64,000 nucleotides of DNA from Saccharomyces paradoxus (Eukaryota; Ascomycota; Saccharomycetes; Saccharomycetales; Saccharomycetaceae): contig NC_047499.1 in assembly GCF_002079055.1 (NCBI RefSeq), forward strand, positions 868,001-932,000, read 5' to 3'. The translations under genes and the position numbers were made by a program. Shown here piece after piece: positions 11,122 through 22,213 of this stretch. The notes beneath the pieces are model-generated. The model was not told the DNA's origin. It was given only the letters and a program-made list of their open reading frames with translations, and ran no database searches. Within the stretch, counting starts at the first letter, position 1, and each line of letters starts with the position of its first letter.

Positions 11122-11604
11122 GGGATAAAGAAAAGTTGTTTTTGAATAGCTGATAAAGCGAGGCGGTGCCTCCCATACCTGGGCTCACTCTCTCATGAAT
11201 CCCCAGGCCAGCCCTGGCTATTCTTTTGCGTACTTTTAGTTTGATATTTTCGCGGCTCGCGTTTTGTTTGCTTCTTATTTTACACTGAATTTTCGTGCCG
11301 CAAACGTGGAGATGGGAAAAAGAAAAGTCGGGAAAAAATAATGAGAAATTTCTACTTTTGGTTTTCCTCATACAGCCTGCGCGGTTTATTAGTAAAATAT
11401 CCGATAATCCTCGAGATTTGAAAAACTTTTCCCTCTACTGCTGTTGACAAGGATTTTTTATTTAAGAGGAAAAGTGGTGGTTGTTTTCCTCGAACATATT
11501 AGATATCCATAAATAGTTGTTTCGTTTTATTAAGTTATTCTAAAGTCACTTTATTTTTTAGAGTCTGATAAAGCAAAAACAACAAATACAACTAAATCTC
11601 AACA
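11122..11604 (+). promoter_or_regulatory. GAS1 promoter region
   Basis: This 483-bp region separates FKS3 from GAS1 on the same strand. TTTTCGCG at 11247-11254 contains an SCB core on the minus strand, about 350 bp before the GAS1 ATG. A long A/T-rich leader rich in CAA/ACAA precedes the ATG, as in highly expressed yeast genes. I see no other gene here. Confidence 0.5.
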
Positions 11605-13278
11605 ATGTTGTTTAAGTCTCTTTCAAAGTTAGCCACCGCTGCCGCTTTCTTTGCTGGCGTTGCAACTGCGGCCGATGTCCCAGCAATTGAAGTTGTCGGT
11701 AACAAGTTCTTCTACTCTAACAACGGCAGTCAATTTTACATAAAAGGTGTTGCTTACCAAGCTGATACCGCTAATGAAACCACTGGATCCACTATCAACG
11801 ATCCTTTGGCCAATTACGACAGCTGCTCCAGAGATATTCCATACCTTAAAAAACTGAACACAAATGTTATCCGTGTCTACGCCATCAATACCACTCTAGA
11901 TCACTCTGAATGTATGAAAGCTTTGAACGATGCTGACATCTATGTGATCGCAGACTTATCAGCTCCAGACACTTCTGTCAATAGAGACGATCCAGCTTGG
12001 ACTGTTGACTTGTTTAACAGCTATAAGACCGTTGTTGACAGTTTTGCTAATTACACTAACGTTTTGGGTTTCTTTGCCGGTAATGAAGTTACCAACAACT
12101 ACACTAATACCGGCGCATCTGCTTTTGTGAAAGCAGCTATTAGAGACGTCAGACAATACATTAGCGACAAGAACTACAGAAAAATTCCAGTTGGCTACTC
12201 TTCCAATGATGACGAAGATACCAGAGTCAAGATGGCAGATTACTTCGCTTGTGGTGATGATGATGTCAAGGCTGACTTCTATGGTATTAATATGTATGAA
12301 TGGTGTGGTAAATCAGACTTTAAAACTTCCGGTTATGCTGATAGAACTGCAGAATTTAAAAACCTGTCTATTCCGGTTTTCTTCTCTGAATATGGTTGTA
12401 ATGAAGTTACACCAAGATTATTTACCGAGGTTGAAGCTTTGTACGGCTCTAACATGACAGATGTCTGGTCTGGTGGTATCGTTTACATGTACTTCGAAGA
12501 AACTAACAAATACGGTTTGGTTAGTATTGATGGTAATGATGTTAAAACTTTGGACGATTTCAACAACTACTCCTCTGAAATCAACAAAATATCCCCAACA
12601 TCAGCTAACACCAAGTCTTACTCTGCAACAACGAGCGATGTTGCTTGTCCAGCTACTGGTAAGTACTGGTCTGCCGCAACAGATTTACCACCAACTCCAA
12701 ATGGAGGTTTGTGTTCATGTATGAATGCAGCCAATAGTTGTGTTGTCACTGATGACGTTGATTCTGACGATTATGAAACCTTATTCAACTGGATTTGTAA
12801 TGAAGTCGACTGTAGCGGTATTTCAGCAAACGGTACTTCCGGTAAGTACGGTGCTTACTCCTTCTGTACTCCAAAGGAACAGTTATCTTTCGTTATGAAT
12901 TTGTACTACGAGAAAAACGGTGGCAGCAAATCTGACTGTAGCTTCAGCGGTTCTGCCACCTTGCAAACTGCTACCACGCAAGCTAGTTGCTCCTCAGCTT
13001 TGAAGGAGATCGGCAGTATGGGTACTAACTCTGCATCCGGTAGTGTTGATTTGGGCTCCGGTACTGAATCCAGTACTGCCTCTTCCAATGCTTCCGGCTC
13101 TTCTTCGAAGTCCAACTCTGGTTCTTCTGGTTCTTCCAGTTCTTCTTCTTCAGCATCATCTTCGTCTTCTAGCAAGAAGAATGCTGCTACCAGCGTTAAA
13201 GCTAACTTGGCACAAGTAATTTTCACCTCAATCATTTCCTTGTCCATTGCCGCTGGTGTCGGTTTTGCTTTGGTTTAA
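11605..13278 (+). CDS. GAS1: GPI-anchored 1,3-beta-glucanosyltransferase, GH72
   Basis: Elongates and branches beta-1,3-glucan at the cell surface, and in S. cerevisiae is a lipid-raft GPI protein. The 557 residues begin with a signal peptide ([20 protein letters not shown]). The GH72 domain carries both catalytic Glu, in [10 protein letters not shown] and [10 protein letters not shown] Cys-rich X8/CBM43 module follows ([12 protein letters not shown] onward), then a Ser-rich spacer at about residues 475-528 and a hydrophobic C-terminal tail (IIFTS-type, ending GVGFALV) that directs GPI attachment near the Lys-Lys-Asn of the spacer end. Codon use is strongly biased to preferred yeast codons, indicating high expression. 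The Ser-rich spacer is about two residues shorter than I recall for S288C. Confidence 0.98.
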   Translation: MLFKSLSKLATAAAFFAGVATAADVPAIEVVGNKFFYSNNGSQFYIKGVAYQADTANETTGSTINDPLANYDSCSRDIPYLKKLNTNVIRVYAINTTLDHSECMKALNDADIYVIADLSAPDTSVNRDDPAWTVDLFNSYKTVVDSFANYTNVLGFFAGNEVTNNYTNTGASAFVKAAIRDVRQYISDKNYRKIPVGYSSNDDEDTRVKMADYFACGDDDVKADFYGINMYEWCGKSDFKTSGYADRTAEFKNLSIPVFFSEYGCNEVTPRLFTEVEALYGSNMTDVWSGGIVYMYFEETNKYGLVSIDGNDVKTLDDFNNYSSEINKISPTSANTKSYSATTSDVACPATGKYWSAATDLPPTPNGGLCSCMNAANSCVVTDDVDSDDYETLFNWICNEVDCSGISANGTSGKYGAYSFCTPKEQLSFVMNLYYEKNGGSKSDCSFSGSATLQTATTQASCSSALKEIGSMGTNSASGSVDLGSGTESSTASSNASGSSSKSNSGSSGSSSSSSSASSSSSSKKNAATSVKANLAQVIFTSIISLSIAAGVGFALV

Positions 13279-13552
13279 AAAGCGTCCGCACATACATAAT
13301 AATTCGATAAGGTATGGTAACTTATTTCCATCGTAAGGTAGTTTTTACGAAAAAAATGAAAAGTTGTAAGTATAATATATGTTTTTTTTTCTATTTAAGT
13401 TTTATAAGATTCTATTCGCTATTACCACCGGTAGATTAAAAAGGCCATAGTATTGTTACTTTATGTGTTTTTTACGTTATCAAAAAATACAATATTCATT
13501 TAATATTCCTTACAGAACTACTTAACATTGTTTTTTTTTTCTATTAAATTCT
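13279..13552. other. Convergent intergenic region, GAS1/PSE1
   Basis: An AT-rich region between two 3' ends with T-tracts (13381-13390 and 13531-13540) and TATATA-type efficiency elements. It fits bidirectional transcript 3'-end formation; I see no gene. Confidence 0.6.
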
Positions 13553-16500
13553 TCATGCAAACCATTTATGTACTTTCTCCATAATATCAGCTGGATATCT
13601 ATTGAAAATTGCCATAGCATCATTAGAAGGCAAAAATCCCAACAATTTCTTAACTGAGCCTATCACAGTTTGGCCCTCTCTTTCGGTCAAACTTCTCTCA
13701 TTTAAGGCTTGTATGACCGAATCAACTACAGCGGGGATATTAGATTGAGCGCACACAATCGGTGAATTATTTTCAATCAATTGGCTTAAAAATTGATAGT
13801 TGAATGAGGCAGCTTCCTTGTCTGTAATTGTTGGTAATGTTTTGAACCAATTCGCCGTGTACGTGTCTACGTTAGGAATGTTGGAATTGTATGCATAAAG
13901 AATTTTGGCGATGGCTGCACTGGCATTCTCAGTGGAAGAACGATTTTCTTCCAGCTTAGAGCCTGGAAAGTCGACAATCTGGACAAGTGTATCTAAAGTC
14001 GGTATGCAAACGTCAGCATATGTAGATGGGGAATATTGGGCACAAACACCGATTATGTAAGAAGCAGCTTGACGAATACGCGTGTCAGGAGAAATCAGGC
14101 CCTCAGTAACTTTTGGGATAAATGCGTTCTTCATGCTAGCAGTTTGCTCACCCCCATATTGAATCAAATCACCAATTACTACTAATGCAAAAATGACTAA
14201 AATTGGCTCATTATCTAATAGAAATGTGTTTATCATAGACCATATACTTTCCAAATGCTTTAGATAATGACCGTTTGTGGTTTTCAAAACGGCTGCAATA
14301 GACTTGTTGATTTCGTCGAGAAGATCTTCGTCGGTAAAGTCTTCCTCTTCATCGATATTTTCATTATATTCATCTCCATCACCATGGCGATCCCGCATTC
14401 TTTCGTAAGTGTCAGTTAAGTTAGCAGAGACGCCCTTAGTAAATCCTGCTAGTTGATCTTCGCTTAAACAGTTTTCGCCCATGACTTTAATACCGTTGAC
14501 TAATGAGTTGTGATAAACTTGCGTAATTTCTGGCATTGGTTCTGACATTAAACCGCCAATTAATTTAGAGGAAGCTTTATGCCACAACAACACCAATTCC
14601 TCGCTTTGAGTACCGGTAGCGGCAAGTAAACAAGACAATAAAATAGGAATTAGAGTTGCTCCTGCAGCACGAACGCCGTCATGTAAGTAAAAGTCAAGCG
14701 ATGGTAAAGCTATTTCTTCCATTACTTCTTTAACATATACAGCAAACTGGCCACGCAAAAGTGTCGCGTAGCTCTGCAATAGCTCCATGGCAGACACTTT
14801 ATCGTCAAGGACGGATGTGTGAATAGCAATGTGTTTTCCCTGAACTTGGACAACATCCCAATCTGGATATTGCTGGAAATTTGCTGCTTCCTCTTCTTCA
14901 ATCAAACCGACGTCCTGTGTTGCTTTTGCAGTAATTAGTAAGGGTGGTATAACAATTGGTAATAGAGGAACAAAATCATCCCCCAAAATTCGACAAATCC
15001 TACTCCAACTTTGTTCCAAGTATGATCTGAGTGCATCATCTTCATCGATATCTGAGTTTTGTAAAGCGACTAAAATGGAAATCAGCTCTTGGGAGTGTTC
15101 ATGAAATTTTTCCTTACCGACGGCGAAACCAATCAGAGTTGCACATTCCATACATTTACCTTTCAAAACACTATTATCTTTGTTGTTAACCTTCAAGACA
15201 TTCAATAATAATGGCATCAAAGTGTCGTAGTACTTGATAAATTTATTCTTTGCCGCTTCAGCAATAAATGCAATGGTTGTTAAAGCCTGTTCTTGTACGT
15301 AAAGTTTATTGCTTTGTAATAAAACCAATAAGTTTGTCAATAGACTGTCCAAGTAAGGCTCAAGAATATCTTTTGAAGCGAATTCAGAAAAGTTAACCAG
15401 AGCCGCTGCGGCGTGCGTTTGAACTCTTGATGTGCATTCTGATGTTAACTTAGATATTAAGGCCGGCAAAATTCTATCGTGTGCAGTTCTTTGAATGAAC
15501 GGTGAAAAATCAGTAGATATTTGACCCAAAACATTACAACATCCATATTGTACTCTTGGATGAGGATCGTTGATCAGAGGAACTACCATATCTAGGATTT
15601 TTGGGATCTCGCCGATTAGTACATCAGCACAACCTTCAGCTGCAGAAGAAAGGGCCATCATGGCCGCGAATCTTTCCCTCCATTCGGTTGATGTGATCAT
15701 TTGCTGTAAATATTGGAATAACGGTGCAGCCAAATATTCGCCACCCAGTTTTAAAGCAACACGATCAAGAGCTTGACGAGCATGATCATATGTAACTTCC
15801 TCTTCATCATCGGTGTCGTCAGATTCTATCCATTCTGCTGCATCATCGTCATCTATGGATACCTCCGTCATCATGATTAAAGTGTCCATCACTAAAGTTT
15901 GTCCGTAATTTTGGTTCGATTTACACATTTGAGGAGCGTTTTCGCTGAAAACAGTTAATAGCTCAAGTGCAGTAGTTCTTGCTGGAGGCTCTAAATCTTT
16001 ATTTTTTATGACCATATCAGTGAATTGTATTATTTGGTCAAACATATCTTTAAATAGTTTTGGTGCCAATTCCACTAATTCGATTAATGATTCAAAAACC
16101 GATGCAAGGGCGTCGTCCTTACCATCATCTAAAAACCTTGGTAGGCTATTCAAAAGGCTTGGTAATAAAACACCCAATTTGGACCACTCAGATTTGGGTA
16201 GTTGTTTAAAATAGCCTACGAAAGCCGTAACTGCAGCAATCTTGACATTATCACTTGCATCAGTGAAACCCGATTGAAAAATTGGTAAGATGCTGTTGAT
16301 ATCAACAGCTGTTATTAAATAAGGTACGGTGGTCAAAATTCTAAAACTCGATTCTCTGAAATTTGGGTCACCGCTTTTCAAAGATTCAATCAAAGCTTGC
16401 AACAATTCTGGCCAAGCAGGTAAGTCGTCTTGAACACACTCAGCAATTGCATCAGATAATTTGTGTCTAATTGAATCAGCCCTTTCCGACAAAAACCCTT

Positions 16501-16822
16501 TTAATAAAGAAGAACGAATTTGTACAAGAACTTCCTTCCTAATGTGTGTGATATTTTTGGACATAATCATGAGCTTCGAAGAAGGAGGAGCCTTTAATGC
16601 TAGTTTTCTGAACAAAACGGCAGACAATGCCGCAACCGTTGTATCTTGGGAGAAAGCGGCTTGTTCAGCCAAAAAAGTTAAAAGGTATTCGATATTATTT
16701 TCGGTAATCCATTCTTCACTAAGAGCTTTTTCAGCCACAGAACGTATTTGGTTGTCAGGAGAAGCAAATGCCTGCACAATTTGAAGTAGTGTGCTATTAA
16801 CTTCTTCCGGTAAAGCAGACAT
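13553..16822 (-). CDS. PSE1: Karyopherin beta, nuclear import receptor Pse1/Kap121
   Basis: An importin-beta family receptor that carries ribosomal proteins, Pho4, Yap1, Ste12 and others into the nucleus and binds Ran-GTP. The 1,089 residues equal the S. cerevisiae length and consist of about two dozen HEAT repeats. An acidic loop lies near residues 340-360 (DDDDAAEWIESDDTDDEEE) and a second acidic stretch (DEYNENIDEEEDFTDED) near residue 840. The start is the Met of MSALPEEVN at 16820-16822; the frame remains open ten codons upstream, but without another ATG and against the family start. This is one of the most conserved proteins in the window. Confidence 0.98.
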   Translation of the reverse strand: MSALPEEVNSTLLQIVQAFASPDNQIRSVAEKALSEEWITENNIEYLLTFLAEQAAFSQDTTVAALSAVLFRKLALKAPPSSKLMIMSKNITHIRKEVLVQIRSSLLKGFLSERADSIRHKLSDAIAECVQDDLPAWPELLQALIESLKSGDPNFRESSFRILTTVPYLITAVDINSILPIFQSGFTDASDNVKIAAVTAFVGYFKQLPKSEWSKLGVLLPSLLNSLPRFLDDGKDDALASVFESLIELVELAPKLFKDMFDQIIQFTDMVIKNKDLEPPARTTALELLTVFSENAPQMCKSNQNYGQTLVMDTLIMMTEVSIDDDDAAEWIESDDTDDEEEVTYDHARQALDRVALKLGGEYLAAPLFQYLQQMITSTEWRERFAAMMALSSAAEGCADVLIGEIPKILDMVVPLINDPHPRVQYGCCNVLGQISTDFSPFIQRTAHDRILPALISKLTSECTSRVQTHAAAALVNFSEFASKDILEPYLDSLLTNLLVLLQSNKLYVQEQALTTIAFIAEAAKNKFIKYYDTLMPLLLNVLKVNNKDNSVLKGKCMECATLIGFAVGKEKFHEHSQELISILVALQNSDIDEDDALRSYLEQSWSRICRILGDDFVPLLPIVIPPLLITAKATQDVGLIEEEEAANFQQYPDWDVVQVQGKHIAIHTSVLDDKVSAMELLQSYATLLRGQFAVYVKEVMEEIALPSLDFYLHDGVRAAGATLIPILLSCLLAATGTQSEELVLLWHKASSKLIGGLMSEPMPEITQVYHNSLVNGIKVMGENCLSEDQLAGFTKGVSANLTDTYERMRDRHGDGDEYNENIDEEEDFTDEDLLDEINKSIAAVLKTTNGHYLKHLESIWSMINTFLLDNEPILVIFALVVIGDLIQYGGEQTASMKNAFIPKVTEGLISPDTRIRQAASYIIGVCAQYSPSTYADVCIPTLDTLVQIVDFPGSKLEENRSSTENASAAIAKILYAYNSNIPNVDTYTANWFKTLPTITDKEAASFNYQFLSQLIENNSPIVCAQSNIPAVVDSVIQALNERSLTEREGQTVIGSVKKLLGFLPSNDAMAIFNRYPADIMEKVHKWFA

Positions 16823-17604
16823 AGCGATGGCTCTAGTCACAGTTGAAATCACGTGTCGTTATGATAAAGTGGCGTGCAAGCTAACTACTTTTGTTTGGGC
16901 TACCTGCCACTTTGATCTACTTAGTCTATTAGCCAGTCAAAACCTGAACCGCTCAAAATTACGATCACTATTATAGCTCTTTATAAAACTATACTGATTT
17001 TTGGACCGTCTAGTATTAATATTCCTATATTTTAGTGAATTTCATTTTTCTTTTCTTCCAGAGTAGAAAATGAAAAATTTTTCAATTTCTGCAAAGAATT
17101 GTTATCGTGCGTCATGATGATAATACCGATTTCCCATTGTCCATACTATTACTATGGTCCTTGAATGCTACCTTATTTTTTGAATCTCAAACGGATATTT
17201 CATTACAGAGTAGTAGATTAACGATCGGCATTTATAATCTATATAATTCGAGAATATTATTTTATGGATTATAAACCACACATCTCCCGCTCCTCTTAAA
17301 GTCTAATAGTTTGTATTATAATATAAAGAGTGTTTACGTAACAAAAAAAACTATATGTTTGCTTATGTGTAATGTACAGTGAAGACGATTAGATTCAAAC
17401 CCTAAAACTAAAAATAAAGAGATCGTTAAAAGAATCGAAAAAAAAAAGATGAGCAAATATTAAGGATAAAAAGCAAAAGTGTATATGGCTGATTTTCCCC
17501 TGCTTACTCTCTTCCTATATTCTTTTAGTTGCTGATGTTATTCTTCTATCTACAATGATTTTTTGATAAGAATGCTTTTTCGGAGTAGTTTGTAATTCTA
17601 TTGG
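16823..17604 (-). promoter_or_regulatory. PSE1 promoter and NIP1 3' flank
   Basis: A CACGTG E-box (TCACGTG, 16849-16855) lies about 27 bp upstream of the PSE1 ATG, probably within the leader. A perfect 14-bp palindrome TGAAAAATTTTTCA at 17071-17084 contains the RRPE element (TGAAAAATTTT) and recurs in the NIP1 promoter. The distal half is AT-rich 3'-flank of NIP1. I see no gene. Confidence 0.5.
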
Positions 17605-20043
17605 TTAACGACGATTTGATGGTGGGTTAAGGCGTTCTTTAGCGATTTTATATTCTTTGTTTAATTTTACCATGGCTTCTTCCAATTTAGTAATTTCGTC
17701 ACCCTTTTCGATAACGATGATGGTTTTCTCATCGTTTACTTTGGCTGGGATTTCCAATTCTGTGATAACAGATTGCAGGACTTCAACCACTTTATTTTCT
17801 GGAAGATCAAACAGTTCGGCTAGTTTAGCGACAGAAAAGCTTGAATAGAATCTCTTGTAAGAAAAGAAGTAAGTCTTTAAAGATTCAACTTGTACCCTTT
17901 CGGTTAAACTGTTCAATACCGTTTCCATGTTTGGTAGTAAAGCCCAAGACTTTATTTCTCTTAAGTATTTAACGGAGTCTCTCCAGCTGCCCTTTTGCAT
18001 TGATTTGGCAGCAAACAAGACATAGTCTCTCAAAGTTTCCGGTGGACCTTGGAAACTCAATTTGTCGTAGTGTTCTAAAGAACGACGAATAGATTTTGGA
18101 GAGTATGGGATTCTCTTGACCTTAATACCGGAGTAGAATGCAGTCATTCTTGGGATTTCGATCAACAAGGAACATGTTAAGAAGACGACATCAATTAAAT
18201 CTAGATTAATGTGTTGGTGATATGGTAAACATTGTCTAGCACGCTCATCAGCAGAAGCGTTGTTACTGGAATTGATGGAAATTCTGTGTAGGGATTGTTG
18301 ACCCAAAATTTCTCTTAAGTGAGAACTTGACAAAAGATCATTCAAAATTTGATGACATTCTTCAATCAAACATAATTTGAACGCGGATAAACCCAATTGA
18401 ACAACAACCCTGTTGAATAAAATTTGAAGAGAGGAATCGAATTGGTTGATATTAGTTTGAACCTGAGAAGTTAATAGCATATCTTTAGCAGTTTGGAAAT
18501 CTTTGTTTAATGCAGTATAGTAAATGTTGTATAAAATAGCACGTTTTTGGACAGCAATATTGTTTTGCTTGGACAAGATTGACGATAATCCGTCTATCAA
18601 ATTGTCAACATAATTAACGGAATCGAGCTGGTCTTTTGAAGTGAATTTGGATTGATATTGAGCAGGTATGATATTCCAAGCAGCGGTTTCCATAATTTTT
18701 ATCAAATTTTCGGATTTGTAGTAGATATGATCCAATCTTTTTACAAATGGACGTGTCAATGCTCTCTCTAAGTCGTGTTCATCTTTCAAAGTAGCTTCAA
18801 AGTACAACTGAGTTCTTAAGATCAAATTGTAGACTGATTGTTCATCCCTTAAACGAATCAAATAATCACTGGAATGAGGATCAATGTTTAATAGGGATTT
18901 CATGAATTCGTCGTCCAATCTTTCAACAAATGAGAAAATGGAACCCAAAATCTTCTTGACACCATTAGAATCTTCTTTAGGTTCATCTTCAATGAAATCG
19001 ATTGGATCAGCAAATTCGTTAACCTGGTAAGTGTCAATAGTCTGATCTAAAATAGACAATAATTTACTGATATCATTAAATGAAGATTTCCATTGATCAA
19101 TTGGTTGGTAAGATAAATTAGCTGAGGCATCGAATCTTGATGGAATCAGAGTCAAATAAGCCATTATAAATTCATATGGTTTTTCAGCTACAGTTAATAA
19201 CTCCTCCAAAGTAGAAATCAAGGATTGTTGATTAACGGTTTTCTTACCTCTTGAGTCAATTATTGTTTGTAATCTGGTGAAGAAATCTTCTTGTACGGCA
19301 AGGTCATTGCCTTGAGACGAAGAAATTGTGAATCCATTAGCAGAAACATCCAAATCTGCAGTTGGTTCCTTATCAAAGGATTCAGGATCATTTCTGAATT
19401 TAGCCATTGAGTCTTCATTTTCTCTGGAAACCTTCTTGACTCTTTGCTTTGTGGTGTTATAAGCTCTTGCAACAGCTTTATTTTTCAAGTCAGCTTGTTG
19501 GGTATTATTCACAGCGTCTTCCACTTGGGCAACAACTTTGATGAAAATGTTTGGAGTCCCCCAGTTTTGTTGTTGAGCCCTAATTAAGAGACGCGAGATC
19601 AGATCAAACTCATTGGAGATGGTCAACCAGTCATCAGAATTCTCAGCTTGAGAGATCTTATTATAAACGTCTTGCATTTCGTCCAATAATTTTTCCTTGG
19701 CAGACTTGACCACCTTCTTGTTATCTTCGTCATCGGATTCTTCATCACTGGAATCATAGTTGGAGCTTTTCAAAAATTTATTTGAGCCTCCACCTTGTTT
19801 TCTGAACTCGGATTTTTTGAACCAGTCAGGTCCATAAGGCTTTGCATCAGAGTCATCAGAGTCTACATCAGCTTCACTTTCGCTTTCACTTTCATTGAAA
19901 AAGGAGTCGTCAGATTCTTGGTCCAATTCAGACTCAGAGGAGGAAGAGCTTAACAAATCTTCCTCAGAAGAAGATAAAAGATCTTCTTCGGATGAAGAAC
20001 TGGCAACATCGTATTCGTAATTAGACGAAAAAAAACGGGACAT
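17605..20043 (-). CDS. NIP1: Translation initiation factor eIF3 subunit c
   Basis: The essential eIF3c subunit, which binds eIF1 and eIF5 and helps assemble the 43S/48S pre-initiation complex and select start codons. The 812 residues equal the S. cerevisiae length. The N terminus is strongly acidic and serine-rich (repeats of [11 protein letters not shown] and [15 protein letters not shown], residues about 12-80), the segment known to contact eIF1/eIF5. The C-terminal third carries the PCI domain (around [21 protein letters not shown]). The start chosen is the Met of [12 protein letters not shown] at 20041-20043; upstream in-frame codons lack an ATG. The two near-identical SSSEEDLL units are a short internal duplication. 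Confidence 0.98.
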   Translation of the reverse strand: MSRFFSSNYEYDVASSSSEEDLLSSSEEDLLSSSSSESELDQESDDSFFNESESESEADVDSDDSDAKPYGPDWFKKSEFRKQGGGSNKFLKSSNYDSSDEESDDEDNKKVVKSAKEKLLDEMQDVYNKISQAENSDDWLTISNEFDLISRLLIRAQQQNWGTPNIFIKVVAQVEDAVNNTQQADLKNKAVARAYNTTKQRVKKVSRENEDSMAKFRNDPESFDKEPTADLDVSANGFTISSSQGNDLAVQEDFFTRLQTIIDSRGKKTVNQQSLISTLEELLTVAEKPYEFIMAYLTLIPSRFDASANLSYQPIDQWKSSFNDISKLLSILDQTIDTYQVNEFADPIDFIEDEPKEDSNGVKKILGSIFSFVERLDDEFMKSLLNIDPHSSDYLIRLRDEQSVYNLILRTQLYFEATLKDEHDLERALTRPFVKRLDHIYYKSENLIKIMETAAWNIIPAQYQSKFTSKDQLDSVNYVDNLIDGLSSILSKQNNIAVQKRAILYNIYYTALNKDFQTAKDMLLTSQVQTNINQFDSSLQILFNRVVVQLGLSAFKLCLIEECHQILNDLLSSSHLREILGQQSLHRISINSSNNASADERARQCLPYHQHINLDLIDVVFLTCSLLIEIPRMTAFYSGIKVKRIPYSPKSIRRSLEHYDKLSFQGPPETLRDYVLFAAKSMQKGSWRDSVKYLREIKSWALLPNMETVLNSLTERVQVESLKTYFFSYKRFYSSFSVAKLAELFDLPENKVVEVLQSVITELEIPAKVNDEKTIIVIEKGDEITKLEEAMVKLNKEYKIAKERLNPPSNRR

Positions 20044-20193
20044 TTTCGTGGATCTTGGGCTTGGCAGGCTATTGTGTGAAGTTTGCAAATATGTGCCTTG
20101 TTCTCCTTTTTTCCCTTTTATACTACTTTGCTAATAAGTGCAACTGCAAACCAGTAGCTAATTTTTCATTCCTTTCAAAGCACTTTTTCTCAT

Positions 20194-20207
20194 TGAAAAA
20201 TTTTTCA
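20194..20207. promoter_or_regulatory. RRPE palindrome in the NIP1 promoter
   Basis: TGAAAAATTTTTCA lies about 150 bp before the NIP1 ATG and contains the RRPE consensus on both strands. It is identical to the palindrome 250 bp before PSE1. RRPE is the Stb3-bound element of growth and ribosome-biogenesis genes, which suits a translation factor. Confidence 0.5.
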
Positions 20208-20331
20208 ACGGCGAAAAAAATGCGAAAAAAAAGCTTGGTCGTTTCCAACGAGTAGAGGAAAGTGACAGTAATGATAACGATTGCGTCTCTAATATATACG
20301 TACTTATCCATTGCGTAAAGGTAATTTCAGA

Positions 20332-21285
20332 TTAGAATACAGTTGAAAGTGTAGTTAGCGTCATGGGAATGGCATCCACGATGTCCGAATTGGATACGGG
20401 GCATGGTAACTGAGCGTCAAAGAATTCTTGAGGACCTTGACAATCTACGAATTGATCCTGGTCCAGTTTGAATGCTCGCGTAAGAGTATCCCACGCGGAG
20501 AACACCAGTAGAATGTTAGAATCAGTCCCTACAGCAGGAAGTGATGATAATTCAGGGATAGGTGTGTCTCCCGTGGTTAACGGAACATATATTGATTGTG
20601 TATACCCCTCTTTCAAAGGGCCCTTCATGAACAAATCTGTGAATGATGAAGCTATACGAGTATAGTAGCCATACTGCGACTCCAATCCGGTGAAATCACC
20701 GTAAGCTTCCTGAGGGGACACGATTTTCCTTGTTACTGTGTCGATGGTGACCCTTGCGTTTATCGGCACTAATTGACTTTGTAGGGTCATTGCCTCGCTT
20801 TTTCCTATATTAATGTATTTGGTTTGTTTGAATGCCTTACCTGTCTTTTTGCGAGCCAACGTGGGTTTCTGCATTTTGATGGTGAGACCCTCTCTATACC
20901 GACCGTGATCTTGCTTTTGGTACCTGGTGAAAGGAAGTGCGGATAGCCTTGGCAATTTTGAAGCAGCACTCAAATAAGGCCTAAATTTTTCGTTGAAGAC
21001 AGTATTGCGAAGATATGGAGGCGTGACAAAGTATTGTAAAAGTGCCAGTATTAATTTGGCGGTGGAGATTTTTTTCTTGGTGGCATTAGCCAGGAAATCG
21101 TCCTCAAGGATGACAAGTTCAGAAACATTAAATAGCGATGCAAACTTGGCCACTTGGTATACTTTATGTGTGATTTGTGAGAGGTTGCAACAGTCCGATA
21201 CCAATGTCGTGGGAATGCAGAGAGAATAATGTCTGGTTTGCGATAGAGGTTTCTCAACCTTCTTGAACTTCTTCGTGCTGCTCAT
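20332..21285 (-). CDS. YMR310C: Predicted SPOUT-superfamily RNA methyltransferase (YMR310C)
   Basis: Recognised as the orthologue of S. cerevisiae YMR310C, a member of the SPOUT1/C9orf114 (DUF171) family of predicted RNA methyltransferases, with its paralogue YGR283C. It has 317 residues from the Met at 21283-21285 (MSSTKKFKKVEKPL). The N-terminal half contains the HYSLCIPTTLVSD block typical of the family, followed by KVYQVAKFASLFNVSELVILED, a Rossmann-like first strand and helix region of the SPOUT fold. The basic insert (KMQKPTLARKKTGKAF) could contact RNA. The promoter carries a PAC and an RRPE motif in the arrangement of ribosome-biogenesis genes, which supports that role. The exact RNA target is not shown by the sequence. 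Confidence 0.9.
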   Translation of the reverse strand: MSSTKKFKKVEKPLSQTRHYSLCIPTTLVSDCCNLSQITHKVYQVAKFASLFNVSELVILEDDFLANATKKKISTAKLILALLQYFVTPPYLRNTVFNEKFRPYLSAASKLPRLSALPFTRYQKQDHGRYREGLTIKMQKPTLARKKTGKAFKQTKYINIGKSEAMTLQSQLVPINARVTIDTVTRKIVSPQEAYGDFTGLESQYGYYTRIASSFTDLFMKGPLKEGYTQSIYVPLTTGDTPIPELSSLPAVGTDSNILLVFSAWDTLTRAFKLDQDQFVDCQGPQEFFDAQLPCPVSNSDIVDAIPMTLTTLSTVF

Positions 21286-21376
21286 CAAGTTAAGTAAGTG
21301 CACAGATTTATGGTGAGGGATATATGTTTCCAGGGCTAGTGGTAGTGATGAAACAGCACTCTCACTTGCCGATCAC

Positions 21377-21400
21377 AGCTCATCGATGGGAAATTTTTCA
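21377..21400 (-). promoter_or_regulatory. PAC + RRPE pair upstream of YMR310C
   Basis: On the minus strand, TGAAAAATTT (21391-21400, RRPE) is followed toward the gene by TCGATGAGCT (21377-21386), a one-mismatch match to PAC (GCGATGAGMT). They lie about 90-115 bp before the ATG, RRPE distal and PAC proximal, the classical layout in rRNA-processing and ribosome-biogenesis promoters. Confidence 0.65.
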
Positions 21401-21526
21401 TGTATAAAACTTGTTAAAAATACAGTTCGTTTCGCGTGATAACAAACAGTGCACGTTTATGTACCAAGAAGAATACAAAAAATGGGATATATTTAGTATA
21501 GGTAAACGTTATAAAGGTGTCATGTT

Positions 21527-22213
21527 TTATTGTTCTTTTGTCGTATTATCATTCTCGTCATCATCCTCCGCCGCTTCACGAGACTTTTTATTGAAAATAG
21601 CCCTTACGTCGTAGTGCTTTTTCCTCATTTCTTCAAATCTTTTATGCCTAGCCTCGGGTGAGTCTTCATCATTCTCGTCATTCGTCTCAATATCCGGCTG
21701 TTTGTTCTCTTTAATTTCAAATTCCGGTTCCCCCAGGGACAAATCGTCGATATCGTCGTTTGCCACCTGACTAGGTTTTTTATCACTACTATCCTCATCT
21801 TCGTCATCATCTACTCTGTAGTATTCGCCGTGAGGGTCTACAGCGCCCTGGTAGGGGGTCTTAGGCTCGTCTATATGGATATCTTGGAACTGCTTTTTCG
21901 TTACTTCATTTTCTGCTAAATTCCTTTGATTCCATTGAACTCGCTCCTCCGGTGTCATCTTGGCCAACATGTCCTGCTCGTGTTTCAGCGACAGTGTGTC
22001 CTTTGGAAGGAAGGTCTTCGACGTCCCGATTATTTCCGCCTCTTCTTCTTCTGCATGACCTAGTCCCGGTATGTTTCTTTTATGCGATGTCAATTTCGCA
22101 TTTTTCTGCGTATTTTCATAAACCTGTCTCCTAAATTCCTCAAGCGTTTCTGGATCCTGCTGCGCTAGCTGCTCCGGTGATAGGGCCAGTGGGTTCTTAA
22201 GTATGCCACCCAT
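21527..22213 (-). CDS. GLC8: Regulator of protein phosphatase 1 (inhibitor-2 family)
   Basis: The yeast homologue of mammalian PP1 inhibitor-2, which binds Glc7 and activates it once phosphorylated. The protein has 228 residues and is highly charged and probably disordered. Three family motifs are visible: the N-terminal GGILKNP (PP1-binding KGILK-type motif), the PKTPYQG motif whose Thr is the known Pho85/Pcl phosphorylation site, and the C-terminal KKHYDVRAIFNKK segment that inserts near the PP1 active site. A run of acidic residues (DDDEDEDSSDKK) lies between the last two. The gene is divergent from ELP6. Confidence 0.95.
   Translation of the reverse strand: MGGILKNPLALSPEQLAQQDPETLEEFRRQVYENTQKNAKLTSHKRNIPGLGHAEEEEAEIIGTSKTFLPKDTLSLKHEQDMLAKMTPEERVQWNQRNLAENEVTKKQFQDIHIDEPKTPYQGAVDPHGEYYRVDDDEDEDSSDKKPSQVANDDIDDLSLGEPEFEIKENKQPDIETNDENDEDSPEARHKRFEEMRKKHYDVRAIFNKKSREAAEDDDENDNTTKEQ

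Noticed and set aside
12906-13247. A minus-strand acidic ORF within GAS1
   Set aside because: It is the complement of the Ser-rich spacer of GAS1 and has no independent support.
16823-16852. A ten-codon N-terminal extension of PSE1
   Set aside because: No ATG opens it, and the family start MSALPEEV lies downstream.
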